Assembly: GCF_000955805.1 (NCBI RefSeq) | Contig: NZ_JYOA01000001.1 | Location: 474,301-538,300 of the forward strand | Source of the DNA: Pseudomonas sp. 21 | Lineage (GTDB): Bacteria > Pseudomonadota > Gammaproteobacteria > Pseudomonadales > Pseudomonadaceae | DNA length: 64,000 nucleotides | Reading direction: 5' to 3' | Part shown: in pieces, positions 52,985 through 62,933 of the stretch | Position numbering within the stretch: position 1 is the first letter of the stretch | Layout: the number at the start of each line of letters is the position of its first letter | Position numbers and translations under genes: made by a program | The notes under the pieces: model-generated | Databases searched by the model: none | What the model saw: only the letters and a program-made list of their open reading frames with translations | Told to the model about the DNA's origin: nothing

Positions 52985-54001
52985 ATGCGACCCCGACTGC
53001 CCCGAGCCCTTGCCCTGCTGCTCGTCCTCGCCCTGCCCGGTTGCGAACGCATCCAGCACGCGGCGCTGGATGCCATGGTCAAGGACCACACCGACCAGTC
53101 CCTGATCCAGGGCGGCAACGCCATTCGCGTCATCCTCTGCGGCACCGGCACGCCGCAGGTCAACGCCACTCGCGGCCAGGCCTGCACCCTGGTGGCCGCT
53201 GGCGGCCGGCTGTTCCTCTTCGATGCCGGCGAGAACGCCATGCGCAACCTGGAGACCAGCCACGTGCCGATACAGGCACTGAACCAGGTGTTCATCACCC
53301 ACTGGCACTCGGACCATTTCAATGGCCTCGGCGCGCTGATCAACCACAGCTGGATCTACGGCCGGCAGACACCCTTCGTGGTCTACGGCCCGACCGGCGT
53401 GGAGCAGGTCGTCGAGGGACTGGCCATGGCCTATGCCCAGGACGCCAGCTACCGCAGCGCCCATGCCCTGCCTGCCACCGACCGGCGCCTGGCATTCGCC
53501 GAGCCGCGCCAGGTGGAGATCGCCGAGGGACAGGAATCGGTGCGCGTCTATGACCAGGACGGCGTGACCATCGATGCCTACCGCGTCGACCACCATCCGG
53601 TGGAACCCGCGTACGGCTATGTGCTGCGCTACCAGGGCAGGAAGCTGTTCATCAGCGGCGATACCCGCGTCAGCGAGCGCTACCTGGAAGCCATGCGCGA
53701 TGCCGACCTGGTGGTGCACGAGGCGATCAATGCGCATCTGGTGCACGAGGGCGCCGCCGCGCTCGAACGCACCGGGCAGAAGGACCGTGGCCAGCAGGCC
53801 GTGCGCGTACTCGATTACCACGCCGACACCCTGGAGCTGGCACGCATGGCCCAGCGCGCCGGCGTGCGCCATCTGCTGCTCACCCACCTGATCCCGGCCC
53901 CGGACAACTTCCTCGCCAGACGGATGTTCGTCAGTGGCATGGCCGATGAGTATTCGGGCGAGATCACGCTCGGGGAGGACGTCCTCGACCTGAGCCTCTA
54001 G
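52985..54001 (+). CDS. Exported metallo-beta-lactamase-fold lipoprotein
   Basis: A 338-residue hydrolase with a lipoprotein signal (LALLLVLALPGC, cysteine near residue 20). The zinc motif THWHSDHFNG (HxHxDH), VDHHPVEPAYGYVLRYQG, FISGDTRVS and LLTHLIP complete the MBL set; the GTGTPQVNATRGQACTLV start is shared with the RNase Z / arylsulfatase-like group. An envelope location is unusual for this group; it may cut an ester, sulfate or lactone of the substrate outside the cytoplasm. Confidence 0.8.
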   Translation: MRPRLPRALALLLVLALPGCERIQHAALDAMVKDHTDQSLIQGGNAIRVILCGTGTPQVNATRGQACTLVAAGGRLFLFDAGENAMRNLETSHVPIQALNQVFITHWHSDHFNGLGALINHSWIYGRQTPFVVYGPTGVEQVVEGLAMAYAQDASYRSAHALPATDRRLAFAEPRQVEIAEGQESVRVYDQDGVTIDAYRVDHHPVEPAYGYVLRYQGRKLFISGDTRVSERYLEAMRDADLVVHEAINAHLVHEGAAALERTGQKDRGQQAVRVLDYHADTLELARMAQRAGVRHLLLTHLIPAPDNFLARRMFVSGMADEYSGEITLGEDVLDLSL

Positions 54002-54089
54002 CGCCTTCCACCACCACCTTCATCAACTGGCCCGCACGCCGCGGGCCAGCGGGCCCCGCTGCGCCCGAAAAAGGGCCGGCAGACGACAG

Positions 54090-54100
54090 AACAACAACAA
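54090..54100 (+). promoter_or_regulatory. Candidate Hfq/Crc site, second DUF1302 gene
   Basis: AACAACAACAA directly abuts GAGG (54101-54104), the ribosome-binding site of the ATG at 54114. Confidence 0.65.
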
Positions 54101-54113
54101 GAGGTCGTTTCAG

Positions 54114-55964
54114 ATGAACCGCAGATCACCCGCCTTGCACCTGCTCGCGCTTCCCGCCGCCATCGGCCTGGCCGTTTACGGCGACGGCGCGCAGGCCTTC
54201 ACCTTCTCCCTCGGCGAGATCGAGGGGCAGTTCGACTCCAGCCTCTCGGTCGGCGCCAGCTGGGCCATGCGCAATGCCGACGCCGGCCTGCTGCACAGCC
54301 ACAGCTCCGACGACGGCAAACGCAACTTCCGCGAGGGCGACACCTTCTCCAAGGTGTTCAAGGGCATCCACGACCTGGAGCTGAAGTACGGCGACTCCGG
54401 AGCCTTCGTCCGCGGCAAGTACTGGTACGACTTCAAGCTCAAGGACGAGCACTTGCACTTCAAGGACATCGACGACCACGGCCGCGAGGAAGGCGCCAAG
54501 GCCTCCGGCGCCGAGTTCCTCGATGCCTTCCTGTACCACAACTACAGCATCGGCGACCTGCCCGGCACCGTGCGCCTGGGCAAGCAAGTGGTGAGCTGGG
54601 GCGAGAGCACCTTCATCCAGGGCGGCATCAACGCGATCAACCCGATCGACGTCGCGGCCTTCCGCCGGCCCGGCTCGGAGATCAAGGAAGGCCTGATCCC
54701 GGTGAACATGTTCTACGTCTCGCAGAACTTCAGCGAGCACCTGTCCGCCGAGGCCTTCTACCAGCTGGAATGGCAGAAGACCGTGATCGACAACTGCGGC
54801 ACCTTCTTCTCCACCACCGACGTGATGGCCGATGGCTGCAATGGCCTGGCCGCCGGCCCGGTGATCGACCAGAACCCGCTGGCGGTCCAGGCCCTGGCAC
54901 CGGCGGGGATCAACCTGACCGACGAGGGCATCGTCATCCCCCGCGGCAAGGACCGCGAAGCGCGCGACGACGGCCAGTGGGGCGCGGCCCTGCGCTGGTT
55001 CGCCCCGGAGCTGGACAGCGAATTCGCCGGCTACTTCATCAACTACCACAGCCGCCAGCCCTACCTCAGCGTACGCAGCGGCCCGCACGCCGCCGACCTG
55101 GGCTTCGCCCCGCAGCTGTGCGGCAACCTCGGCATTCCGGATGCCCTCTGCGGCGCGGTGATCGGCAGCGGCGCCGGCCAGCAGCTGACCCAGGCCTATC
55201 GCCTGGGCAGTGCCCAGTACTTCGCCGACTACCCCGAAGACATCCAGCTCTACGGCCTGAGCTTCAGCACCAGCCTGCCCACCGGCACCACCCTGGCCGG
55301 CGAGATCAGCTACCGGCCGAACATGCCGGTGCAGATCAACCCGGTGGACCTGGTCACCTCGACCCTGGGCATACCAGCGCTCACACCGGTCTACGGCGAC
55401 GCGCCGGCACCGGCCAACGACGCGATCCTCAAGGGCTACCGGCGCAAGGAAGTGACCCAGGCACAGGTCACCGCCACGCACTTCTTCGATCAGGTGATGG
55501 GCGCCGACCGCCTGACCCTGATCGGCGAGATCGGCGTCACCCATGTCGGCGGCCTGGGCGGCGACGACGAGCTGCGCTACGGCCGCAGCCCGGTATTCGG
55601 CCAGGGGGCGCTGTACCCGGACAACAGCCTGTGCACCGGCAACAGCGTCACGCCGCAGTACTGCAACGACTCGGGCTTCGTCACCAGCACCGCCTGGGGC
55701 TACCAGACGCGGGCCATCTGGGAGTACGCCGACCTCATCGACGGCGCCACGGTGCGGCCCAACCTGGCCTGGTCCCACGACGTCCACGGCTATGCCCCGG
55801 AACCGGGCTTCAACCAGGGCGCGCGGGCGATCAGCGTCGGCGTCGATGGCACCTACCTCAACACCTACAACCTGAGCCTTTCCTACACCAACTTCTTCGG
55901 CGGTAAGTACAACGTGAATACCGACCGGGACTTCCTTGCCCTGAGCCTTGGCGTGTCGTTCTAA
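54114..55964 (+). CDS. DUF1302 outer-membrane protein, copy 2
   Basis: A 616-residue beta-barrel protein with signal peptide (about 31 residues, ending DGAQA) and C-terminal aromatic (SLGVSF). It shares with copy 1 VRLGKQVVSWGESTFIQGGI, NAINPIDVAAFRRPGSEIKE and GEISYRPNMPVQ. Its position in the catabolic cluster makes it the likely outer-membrane entry for the pathway's hydrophobic substrate. It lies 112 bp after the MBL gene and 14 nt before its DUF1329 partner. Confidence 0.85.
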   Translation: MNRRSPALHLLALPAAIGLAVYGDGAQAFTFSLGEIEGQFDSSLSVGASWAMRNADAGLLHSHSSDDGKRNFREGDTFSKVFKGIHDLELKYGDSGAFVRGKYWYDFKLKDEHLHFKDIDDHGREEGAKASGAEFLDAFLYHNYSIGDLPGTVRLGKQVVSWGESTFIQGGINAINPIDVAAFRRPGSEIKEGLIPVNMFYVSQNFSEHLSAEAFYQLEWQKTVIDNCGTFFSTTDVMADGCNGLAAGPVIDQNPLAVQALAPAGINLTDEGIVIPRGKDREARDDGQWGAALRWFAPELDSEFAGYFINYHSRQPYLSVRSGPHAADLGFAPQLCGNLGIPDALCGAVIGSGAGQQLTQAYRLGSAQYFADYPEDIQLYGLSFSTSLPTGTTLAGEISYRPNMPVQINPVDLVTSTLGIPALTPVYGDAPAPANDAILKGYRRKEVTQAQVTATHFFDQVMGADRLTLIGEIGVTHVGGLGGDDELRYGRSPVFGQGALYPDNSLCTGNSVTPQYCNDSGFVTSTAWGYQTRAIWEYADLIDGATVRPNLAWSHDVHGYAPEPGFNQGARAISVGVDGTYLNTYNLSLSYTNFFGGKYNVNTDRDFLALSLGVSF

Positions 55965-55978
55965 GCGGAGAGAACCCG

Positions 55979-57334
55979 ATGAACAAGAAACTTGCGTGCG
56001 CTTCCCTGCTCCTCCTGACCCTGCCCTTCAACCTCCAGGCCGCCGTTCCCGAAGCGGAAGCGGCGAAACTCGGCAACGCCCTCACGCCCCTGGGCGCGGA
56101 GCGTGCCGGCAATGCCGACGGCAGCATTCCCGCCTGGGATGGCGGCCTGCCGACCAACGCCGGCAGCCGCGGCGCAGACGGACGCCTGAGCGACCCGTTC
56201 GCCGCCGACAAACCGCTGTTCACCATCACCGCGCAGAACATGGCGCAGTACGCGGCTAACCTCACGCCCGGCCAGCAGGCGATGCTCAAGCGCTACCCCG
56301 ACTACCACCTAAACGTGTATCCCGCGCACCGTTCGGCCACCTACCCGGCGGCGGTGCTGCAAGCCGTGGCCGCGAATGCGCGGCATGCCAGCCTGGTCGA
56401 GGGCGGCAACGGCCTGAAGGACTTCCAGACGGCGATCCCCTTCCCCATTCCGCAGAGCGGCGTCGAGGCGCTGTGGAACCACATCACCCGCTACCGCGGT
56501 GGCAGCGCCCAGCGCCTGCACGTACAGGCGACGCCCACCGCCAACGGCACCTACACGCCCACTTACTTCCAGCAGCAGTTCAGCTACCGCGACCAGCTCA
56601 CCGACTACAGCCCGGACAAGGACAACAACGTCCTCTTCTACTACAAGCAGCTGGTGACCGCGCCGGCGCGGCTGGCCGGTGACGTGGTGCTGGTCCACGA
56701 GACCCTCGACCAGGTCCGCGAGCCGCGCATGGCCTGGGTCTACAGCGCCGGCCAGCGTCGCGTGCGGCGCGCCCCGCAGATTGCCTACGACGGCCCCTAC
56801 CCGGCCTCGGACGGCCTGCGCGTGGCGGACAACCTGGACATGTTCAACGGCGCGCCGGATCGCTACGACTGGAAGCTGGTGGGCAAGAAGGAAATCTACG
56901 TGCCCTACAACAGCTTCGCCCTCGACTCCACCGCCCACCGCTATGACGACCTGGTCAAGCCCGGCCACCTCAACCAGGACCTGGTGCGCTACGAGAAACA
57001 CCGCGTGTGGGAAGTCGAAGGCACCCTGCGCGCCGGCGAGCGGCACATCTACGCGCGCCGCGTGCTGTTCCTCGACGAGGACACCTGGCAGGCCGTGCTC
57101 GCCGACCACTACGACGGCCGCGGTACCCTCTGGCGCGTGGGCGAGAGCTTCATGACGCCGCTGTATGACAAGCAGATTCCCTGGCTGGGCGTGGAAGCCA
57201 TCTACGACCTGATCAATGGCCGCTACCTGGTCTCGGGCCTGACCAACCAGGAGAAGTCCCAGGTGGAATTCGGCTTCAGGGCCAGCAGCGTCGACTACAC
57301 CCCGACGGCGCTGAGGAACCAGGGCATCCGCTGA
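55979..57334 (+). CDS. DUF1329 periplasmic protein, copy 2
   Basis: A 451-residue protein with signal peptide (MNKKLACASLLLLTLPFNLQ, cleavage near QAA) and the family opening LTPLGAERAGNADGSIPAWD, then FPIPQSGVEALWNHITRYRG and SAGQRRVRRAPQIAYDGP. Copy 1 at 20418-21788 is a clear paralogue along its full length. It presumably receives hydrophobic cargo from the DUF1302 barrel. Last gene of the cluster; a strong terminator follows. Confidence 0.85.
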   Translation: MNKKLACASLLLLTLPFNLQAAVPEAEAAKLGNALTPLGAERAGNADGSIPAWDGGLPTNAGSRGADGRLSDPFAADKPLFTITAQNMAQYAANLTPGQQAMLKRYPDYHLNVYPAHRSATYPAAVLQAVAANARHASLVEGGNGLKDFQTAIPFPIPQSGVEALWNHITRYRGGSAQRLHVQATPTANGTYTPTYFQQQFSYRDQLTDYSPDKDNNVLFYYKQLVTAPARLAGDVVLVHETLDQVREPRMAWVYSAGQRRVRRAPQIAYDGPYPASDGLRVADNLDMFNGAPDRYDWKLVGKKEIYVPYNSFALDSTAHRYDDLVKPGHLNQDLVRYEKHRVWEVEGTLRAGERHIYARRVLFLDEDTWQAVLADHYDGRGTLWRVGESFMTPLYDKQIPWLGVEAIYDLINGRYLVSGLTNQEKSQVEFGFRASSVDYTPTALRNQGIR

Positions 57335-57365
57335 CCTTGTGCGAACGGGATAAACCGACCCGCAT

Positions 57366-57397
57366 GAAAAAGGCCGCCTTGTGGGCGGCCTTTTTCA
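57366..57397 (+). terminator. Terminator of the catabolic cluster
   Basis: GAAAAAGGCCGCC, TTGT, GGGCGGCCTTTTTC; symmetrical, so it can also end the convergent braB transcript. Confidence 0.88.
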
Positions 57398-57411
57398 TCG
57401 ATGGCGGGATA

Positions 57412-58725
57412 TCAGGCCAGCGCTTCCTGGGGTTTGCCCAGCAGGCGGTCGATCACCACCATCACGGCCAGCATGACGACCGAGGGGATCAGCCACGCGA
57501 GGCCCTGCTCGGCCAGCGGCAGGTGTTCCATCCAGGCCGGCATCCAGGCGTCGAGCTTGGCGCCCTTGAGCGCGTCGATGATGCCGAAGACGAAGGAAAT
57601 CACCATCACCGGGGCAACGATGCGGGTCTGCGAACGCCACAGGCTGGCGCAGAAGCTCAGCGCCACCAGCACGATGCACGGCGGGTAGATGGCGGTCAGC
57701 ACCGGGATGGAGAACTGGATGAGCTTGGTCAGGCCCAGGTTCGACACCAGCAGCGAGAAGCCGGCCAGGATGACCACCAGGCTGCGGTAGGACAGCGGCA
57801 GGATGCGGCAGAAGTACTCGGCGCAGGCGCAGGTCAGGCCCACAGCGGTGACCAGGCAGGCCAGCGCGATCAGCACGGCGAGGAAGGTGCTGCCCAGCGA
57901 GCCGAAGGTGTGCTGCACGTATGCGTGCAGGACGGCAGCGCCGTTGGCGGCACCGGCAGCGATGTCATGGCTGCCCGAGCCCAGGCGGAACAGGCTGATG
58001 TACACCAGCGCCAGGCCGACACCGGCGATCAGGCCAGCAATGATGGCGTAGCGGGTGATCAGGCGCGGCGAATCCACACCACGGGAGCGGATCGCGTTGA
58101 CGATGACGATGCCGAAGACCAGCGCGCCAAGGGTGTCCATGGTCAGGTAGCCATTGACGAAGCCCTGGGAGAACGCCGCGGCCTGGTAGGCCGGCTCAGC
58201 AACGCCGATGGGGCCGGCCGGCAGCATGAAGGCTGCGATGCCCAGGGCAGCCAGGGCGATGATCTTCAACGGCGCGAGGAAGCGGCCGACGGTATCCAGC
58301 AGCTTGCCCGGATACAGCGAGATCACCAGCACGATCAGGAAGTACACCAGGCTGTAGAGGAACAGCGGCAGCGCGCCCTCCCCGGTCAGCGGCGCCAGGC
58401 CGACTTCGAAGGAAACGGTGGCGGTACGCGGGGTGGCGAACAGCGGCCCGACCGACAGGTAGCAGACAGCTGCCAGCAACCCGCCGGCGACCTTGCCGAT
58501 GGGGTGGCTCAGGGTGTCCATCGCACCACCGACCTTGGCCAGTGCGACCACGGTGATCACCGGCAGGCCGACCGCGGTGATCAGGAAGCCCAGCGCGGCC
58601 ATCCATACGTGCGGCCCCGACTGCAGGCCCACGATCGGCGGGAAGATGATGTTGCCCGCGCCGACGAACAGCGCGAAGGTCATAAAACCCAATGCCAGGA
58701 CGTCCTGGCCTTTCAAGACTTTCAT
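57412..58725 (-). CDS. braB: Branched-chain amino acid carrier BraB/BrnQ (LIVCS family)
   Basis: A 437-residue, 12-segment inner-membrane Na+ or H+ symporter for Leu, Ile and Val. The start [20 protein letters not shown] is the LIVCS signature; [16 protein letters not shown] and [20 protein letters not shown] follow. Length equals BraB/BraZ of P. aeruginosa. ATG 58725 was preferred to an upstream in-frame extension rich in Arg and Cys. It neighbours sucD, as PA1590 does in PAO1. Confidence 0.9.
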   Translation of the reverse strand: MKVLKGQDVLALGFMTFALFVGAGNIIFPPIVGLQSGPHVWMAALGFLITAVGLPVITVVALAKVGGAMDTLSHPIGKVAGGLLAAVCYLSVGPLFATPRTATVSFEVGLAPLTGEGALPLFLYSLVYFLIVLVISLYPGKLLDTVGRFLAPLKIIALAALGIAAFMLPAGPIGVAEPAYQAAAFSQGFVNGYLTMDTLGALVFGIVIVNAIRSRGVDSPRLITRYAIIAGLIAGVGLALVYISLFRLGSGSHDIAAGAANGAAVLHAYVQHTFGSLGSTFLAVLIALACLVTAVGLTCACAEYFCRILPLSYRSLVVILAGFSLLVSNLGLTKLIQFSIPVLTAIYPPCIVLVALSFCASLWRSQTRIVAPVMVISFVFGIIDALKGAKLDAWMPAWMEHLPLAEQGLAWLIPSVVMLAVMVVIDRLLGKPQEALA

Positions 58726-59152
58726 GAAGGGAAATACCACAGTGCTGAAACGGTTTCGTGGTCTCCCAAGGCACGCACACCGTACGGACGTGACAAAGCC
58801 GCATCGGACGGGACTGGCTGGCTCACTGCGGCTGAGCCTGCGCATCCTGTGATGCTGCTGTCATCGGTACGGTGATTTGTTCTTGGAAGTCCGATAGCAG
58901 AGGTTTTCCAAGGGCTCGTGGCCCGTTTGCTCCTGCATTCTGGTTATCCCGACATCCTTGCCGGTCAGGAATCGCCGTCGCTTCCGGGTAGGAATTGACG
59001 GTGAGCGAGCCTTCCCTTGTGGGGAACGCAACGCTTCATATAGTTGCTAGCCTAACGATCTATTCCGATGAACTGCACTGACATACGTCAGATCGTCCGC
59101 GCAATGATCGGCGATGTCGCCTGAACGACACTTTGTAGACGCAGCCATAACG
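58726..59152. other. Intergenic stretch between braB and sucD
   Basis: About 430 bp with no convincing gene on either strand. It holds a weak hairpin CTTGGAA/TTCCAAG (58882-58912) with a long loop and presumably the braB promoter and leader. No riboswitch class or clear sigma-70 promoter was recognised. Confidence 0.5.
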
Positions 59153-59180
59153 ACAGAGGCCACCCGAAGGTGGCCTCTGT
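59153..59180 (-). terminator. Terminator of the suc operon
   Basis: ACAGAGGCCACC, then GGTGGCCTCTGT; read on the minus strand the loop is TTCG closed by C-G, an extra-stable tetraloop. The T-run after it is weak. Confidence 0.7.
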
Positions 59181-59207
59181 GGACGGACGGTTGAGTAAGC
59201 GAGGCGC

Positions 59208-60089
59208 TTACTTGACCGGCCAGCCGGTCAGCTCGGCCAGGGCCTTGCCGATGTCAGCCAGGGAACGCACGGTTTTCACACCAGCGTCCTGCAGGGCGGC
59301 GAACTTCTCGTCCGCAGTGCCCTTGCCGCCGGAGATGATAGCGCCGGCGTGGCCCATGCGCTTGCCGGGCGGTGCGGTGACACCAGCGATGTAGGACACC
59401 ACCGGCTTGGTCACGTTGGCCTTGATGTAGGCAGCTGCTTCTTCTTCGGCCGAACCACCGATTTCGCCGATCATGACGATGGCTTCGGTTTTCGGGTCTT
59501 CCTGGAACAGCTTCAGGATGTCGATGAAGTTGGAGCCCGGGATCGGGTCACCACCGATGCCCACGCAGGTGGACTGGCCGAAGCCGGCGTCGGTGGTCTG
59601 CTTCACGGCTTCGTAGGTCAGGGTGCCGGAACGCGACACGATGCCTACCTTGCCCGGCAGGTGGATGTGACCCGGCATGATGCCGATCTTGCACTCGCCG
59701 GGAGTGATCACGCCCGGGCAGTTCGGGCCGATCAGGCGTACGCCCAGCTCGTCGCACTTGACCTTGGCTTCCAGCATGTCGATGGTCGGGATGCCTTCGG
59801 TGATGCAGACGATCAGCTTGATGCCGCCGAAGGCCGCTTCCAGGATCGAGTCCTTGCAGAACGGAGCCGGAACGTAGATGACCGAAGCGTCAGCGCCGGT
59901 AGCTTCCACGGCTTCCTTGACGGTGTTGAACACCGGCAGGCCCAGGTGGGTAGTGCCGCCCTTGCCGGGGGTCACGCCGCCAACCATCTTGGTGCCGTAG
60001 GCGATGGCTTGTTCGGAGTGGAAGGTACCCTGCGAGCCGGTGAAGCCCTGGCAGATGACTTTGGTGTCTTTATTGATCAGGACGCTCAT
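59208..60089 (-). CDS. sucD: Succinyl-CoA synthetase alpha subunit
   Basis: A 293-residue subunit that carries the phosphohistidine intermediate ([18 protein letters not shown]) and the CoA-binding N-domain ([20 protein letters not shown]). [20 protein letters not shown] is typical. With SucC it makes ATP or GTP from succinyl-CoA in the TCA cycle. TAATG overlap with sucC couples their translation. Confidence 0.97.
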   Translation of the reverse strand: MSVLINKDTKVICQGFTGSQGTFHSEQAIAYGTKMVGGVTPGKGGTTHLGLPVFNTVKEAVEATGADASVIYVPAPFCKDSILEAAFGGIKLIVCITEGIPTIDMLEAKVKCDELGVRLIGPNCPGVITPGECKIGIMPGHIHLPGKVGIVSRSGTLTYEAVKQTTDAGFGQSTCVGIGGDPIPGSNFIDILKLFQEDPKTEAIVMIGEIGGSAEEEAAAYIKANVTKPVVSYIAGVTAPPGKRMGHAGAIISGGKGTADEKFAALQDAGVKTVRSLADIGKALAELTGWPVK

Positions 60090-61255
60090 TACTTACCCTC
60101 CGCGGCCTTGACGACTTGCTGGGCAGCGTCGGTCAGGCTGGTCGCCGCGATGATGTTCAGACCGCTTTCGGCCAGGACCTTGGCGCCGAGGTCGGCGTTG
60201 TTGCCTTCCAGACGAACGACAACCGGGATTTTCACGCCGACTTCTTTCACGGCGCCGATGATGCCTTCGGCAATCATGTCGCAGCGAACGATGCCGCCGA
60301 AGATGTTCACCAGAACGGCAGCGACGTTGCTGTCGGACAGGATGATCTTGAACGCTTCGGTCACGCGCTCTTTGGTGGCACCGCCGCCAACGTCGAGGAA
60401 GTTGGCCGGCTTGCCGCCGTGCAGGTTGACGATGTCCATGGTGCCCATGGCCAGGCCAGCGCCGTTGACCATGCAGCCGATGTTGCCTTCCAGCGCGACG
60501 TAGTTCAGCTCCCACTTCTGCGCATGGGCTTCACGAGCGTCGTCCTGGGACGGGTCGTGCATGGCGCGCAGCTTGGGCTGACGGTACATGGCGTTGGAGT
60601 CGATGTTGATCTTGGCGTCCAGGCAGTGCAGGTTGCCGTCTTTCTTGATCACCAGCGGGTTCACTTCCAGCAGCGCCAGGTCGTAGTCCTGGAACAGCTT
60701 GGCGAGGCCCACGAAGATGTGGGTGAACTGCTTGATCTGGTCGCCTTTCAGGCCCAGCTGGAAAGCCAGCTCGCGGCCCTGGTAGGGCTGAGCGCCAACC
60801 AGCGGATCGATGGTGGCCTTCAGGATCTTCTCGGGAGTCTCGTGCGCAACCTTCTCGATGTCCACGCCACCTTCGGTGGAGGCCATGAAGACGATGCGAC
60901 GGCTGGAACGGTCGACAACGGCGCCGAGGTACAGCTCCTTGTCGATGTCGGTGCAGGATTCCACCAGGATCTTGCTGACTGGCTGGCCATTGGCGTCAGT
61001 CTGGTAAGTCACCAGACGCTTGCCCAGCCAGTTGGCGGCGAACGCCTTGGCGTCCTCTTTGCTCTTGACCAGCTTCACACCGCCCGCTTTACCGCGGCCA
61101 CCAGCGTGTACCTGGGCTTTAACGACCCACTCGGTACCACCGATCTTTTCACAGGCTTCTGCGGCCTCTTCGGGTGTGTCGACGGCGAAGCCCTTGGATA
61201 CGGGCAGGCCGTACTCAGCGAACAGCTGCTTACCCTGATATTCGTGGAGATTCAT
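60089..61255 (-). CDS. sucC: Succinyl-CoA synthetase beta subunit
   Basis: A 388-residue ATP-grasp subunit: [60 protein letters not shown] and [18 protein letters not shown]. It binds nucleotide and succinate. It stands 160 bp after lpdG; the gap holds only a short hairpin, so the genes can be read together as in the P. aeruginosa suc-lpd region. Confidence 0.97.
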   Translation of the reverse strand: MNLHEYQGKQLFAEYGLPVSKGFAVDTPEEAAEACEKIGGTEWVVKAQVHAGGRGKAGGVKLVKSKEDAKAFAANWLGKRLVTYQTDANGQPVSKILVESCTDIDKELYLGAVVDRSSRRIVFMASTEGGVDIEKVAHETPEKILKATIDPLVGAQPYQGRELAFQLGLKGDQIKQFTHIFVGLAKLFQDYDLALLEVNPLVIKKDGNLHCLDAKINIDSNAMYRQPKLRAMHDPSQDDAREAHAQKWELNYVALEGNIGCMVNGAGLAMGTMDIVNLHGGKPANFLDVGGGATKERVTEAFKIILSDSNVAAVLVNIFGGIVRCDMIAEGIIGAVKEVGVKIPVVVRLEGNNADLGAKVLAESGLNIIAATSLTDAAQQVVKAAEGK

Positions 61256-61415
61256 GCTTGTCTACCGTTTTCGTCTTGGGTATTGCGCATTCGGCGCGGC
61301 GCTCGTGGCACCACGCCACCTGTGACCGAGTCCCCCTCGGGGGAGAAACGATCCGGCGGGCTGGACGGCAGCCCCTCGCAAAAGACTGCCGCCCTCCCCG
61401 CCGTGGTCCCGTTCC

Positions 61416-62855
<1,440 letters not shown>

Positions 62856-62878
62856 TCAATCCTTATTCCGGTGAAGCG

Positions 62879-62922
62879 GACGGCCCCTTTCGGGGCCGTC
62901 GTGTAGTACGGGGCCGTCGTGT
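62879..62922. promoter_or_regulatory. Hairpin with duplicated arm between lpdG and sucB
   Basis: GACGGCCCC (62879-62887) pairs with GGGGCCGTC at 62892-62900, but a second copy of that arm (62910-62918) lies in an 18-nt-spaced direct repeat (CGGGGCCGTCGTGT twice). Two exclusive pairings are possible. It may act as processing or partial termination signal in the suc operon. Confidence 0.45.
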
Positions 62923-62933
62923 GAACTGACGTA

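Noticed and set aside
50930-53887. 985-codon minus-strand open frame
   Set aside because: It runs antisense to the CoA ligase and MBL genes, both with clear motifs; its own sequence has no recognisable domain.
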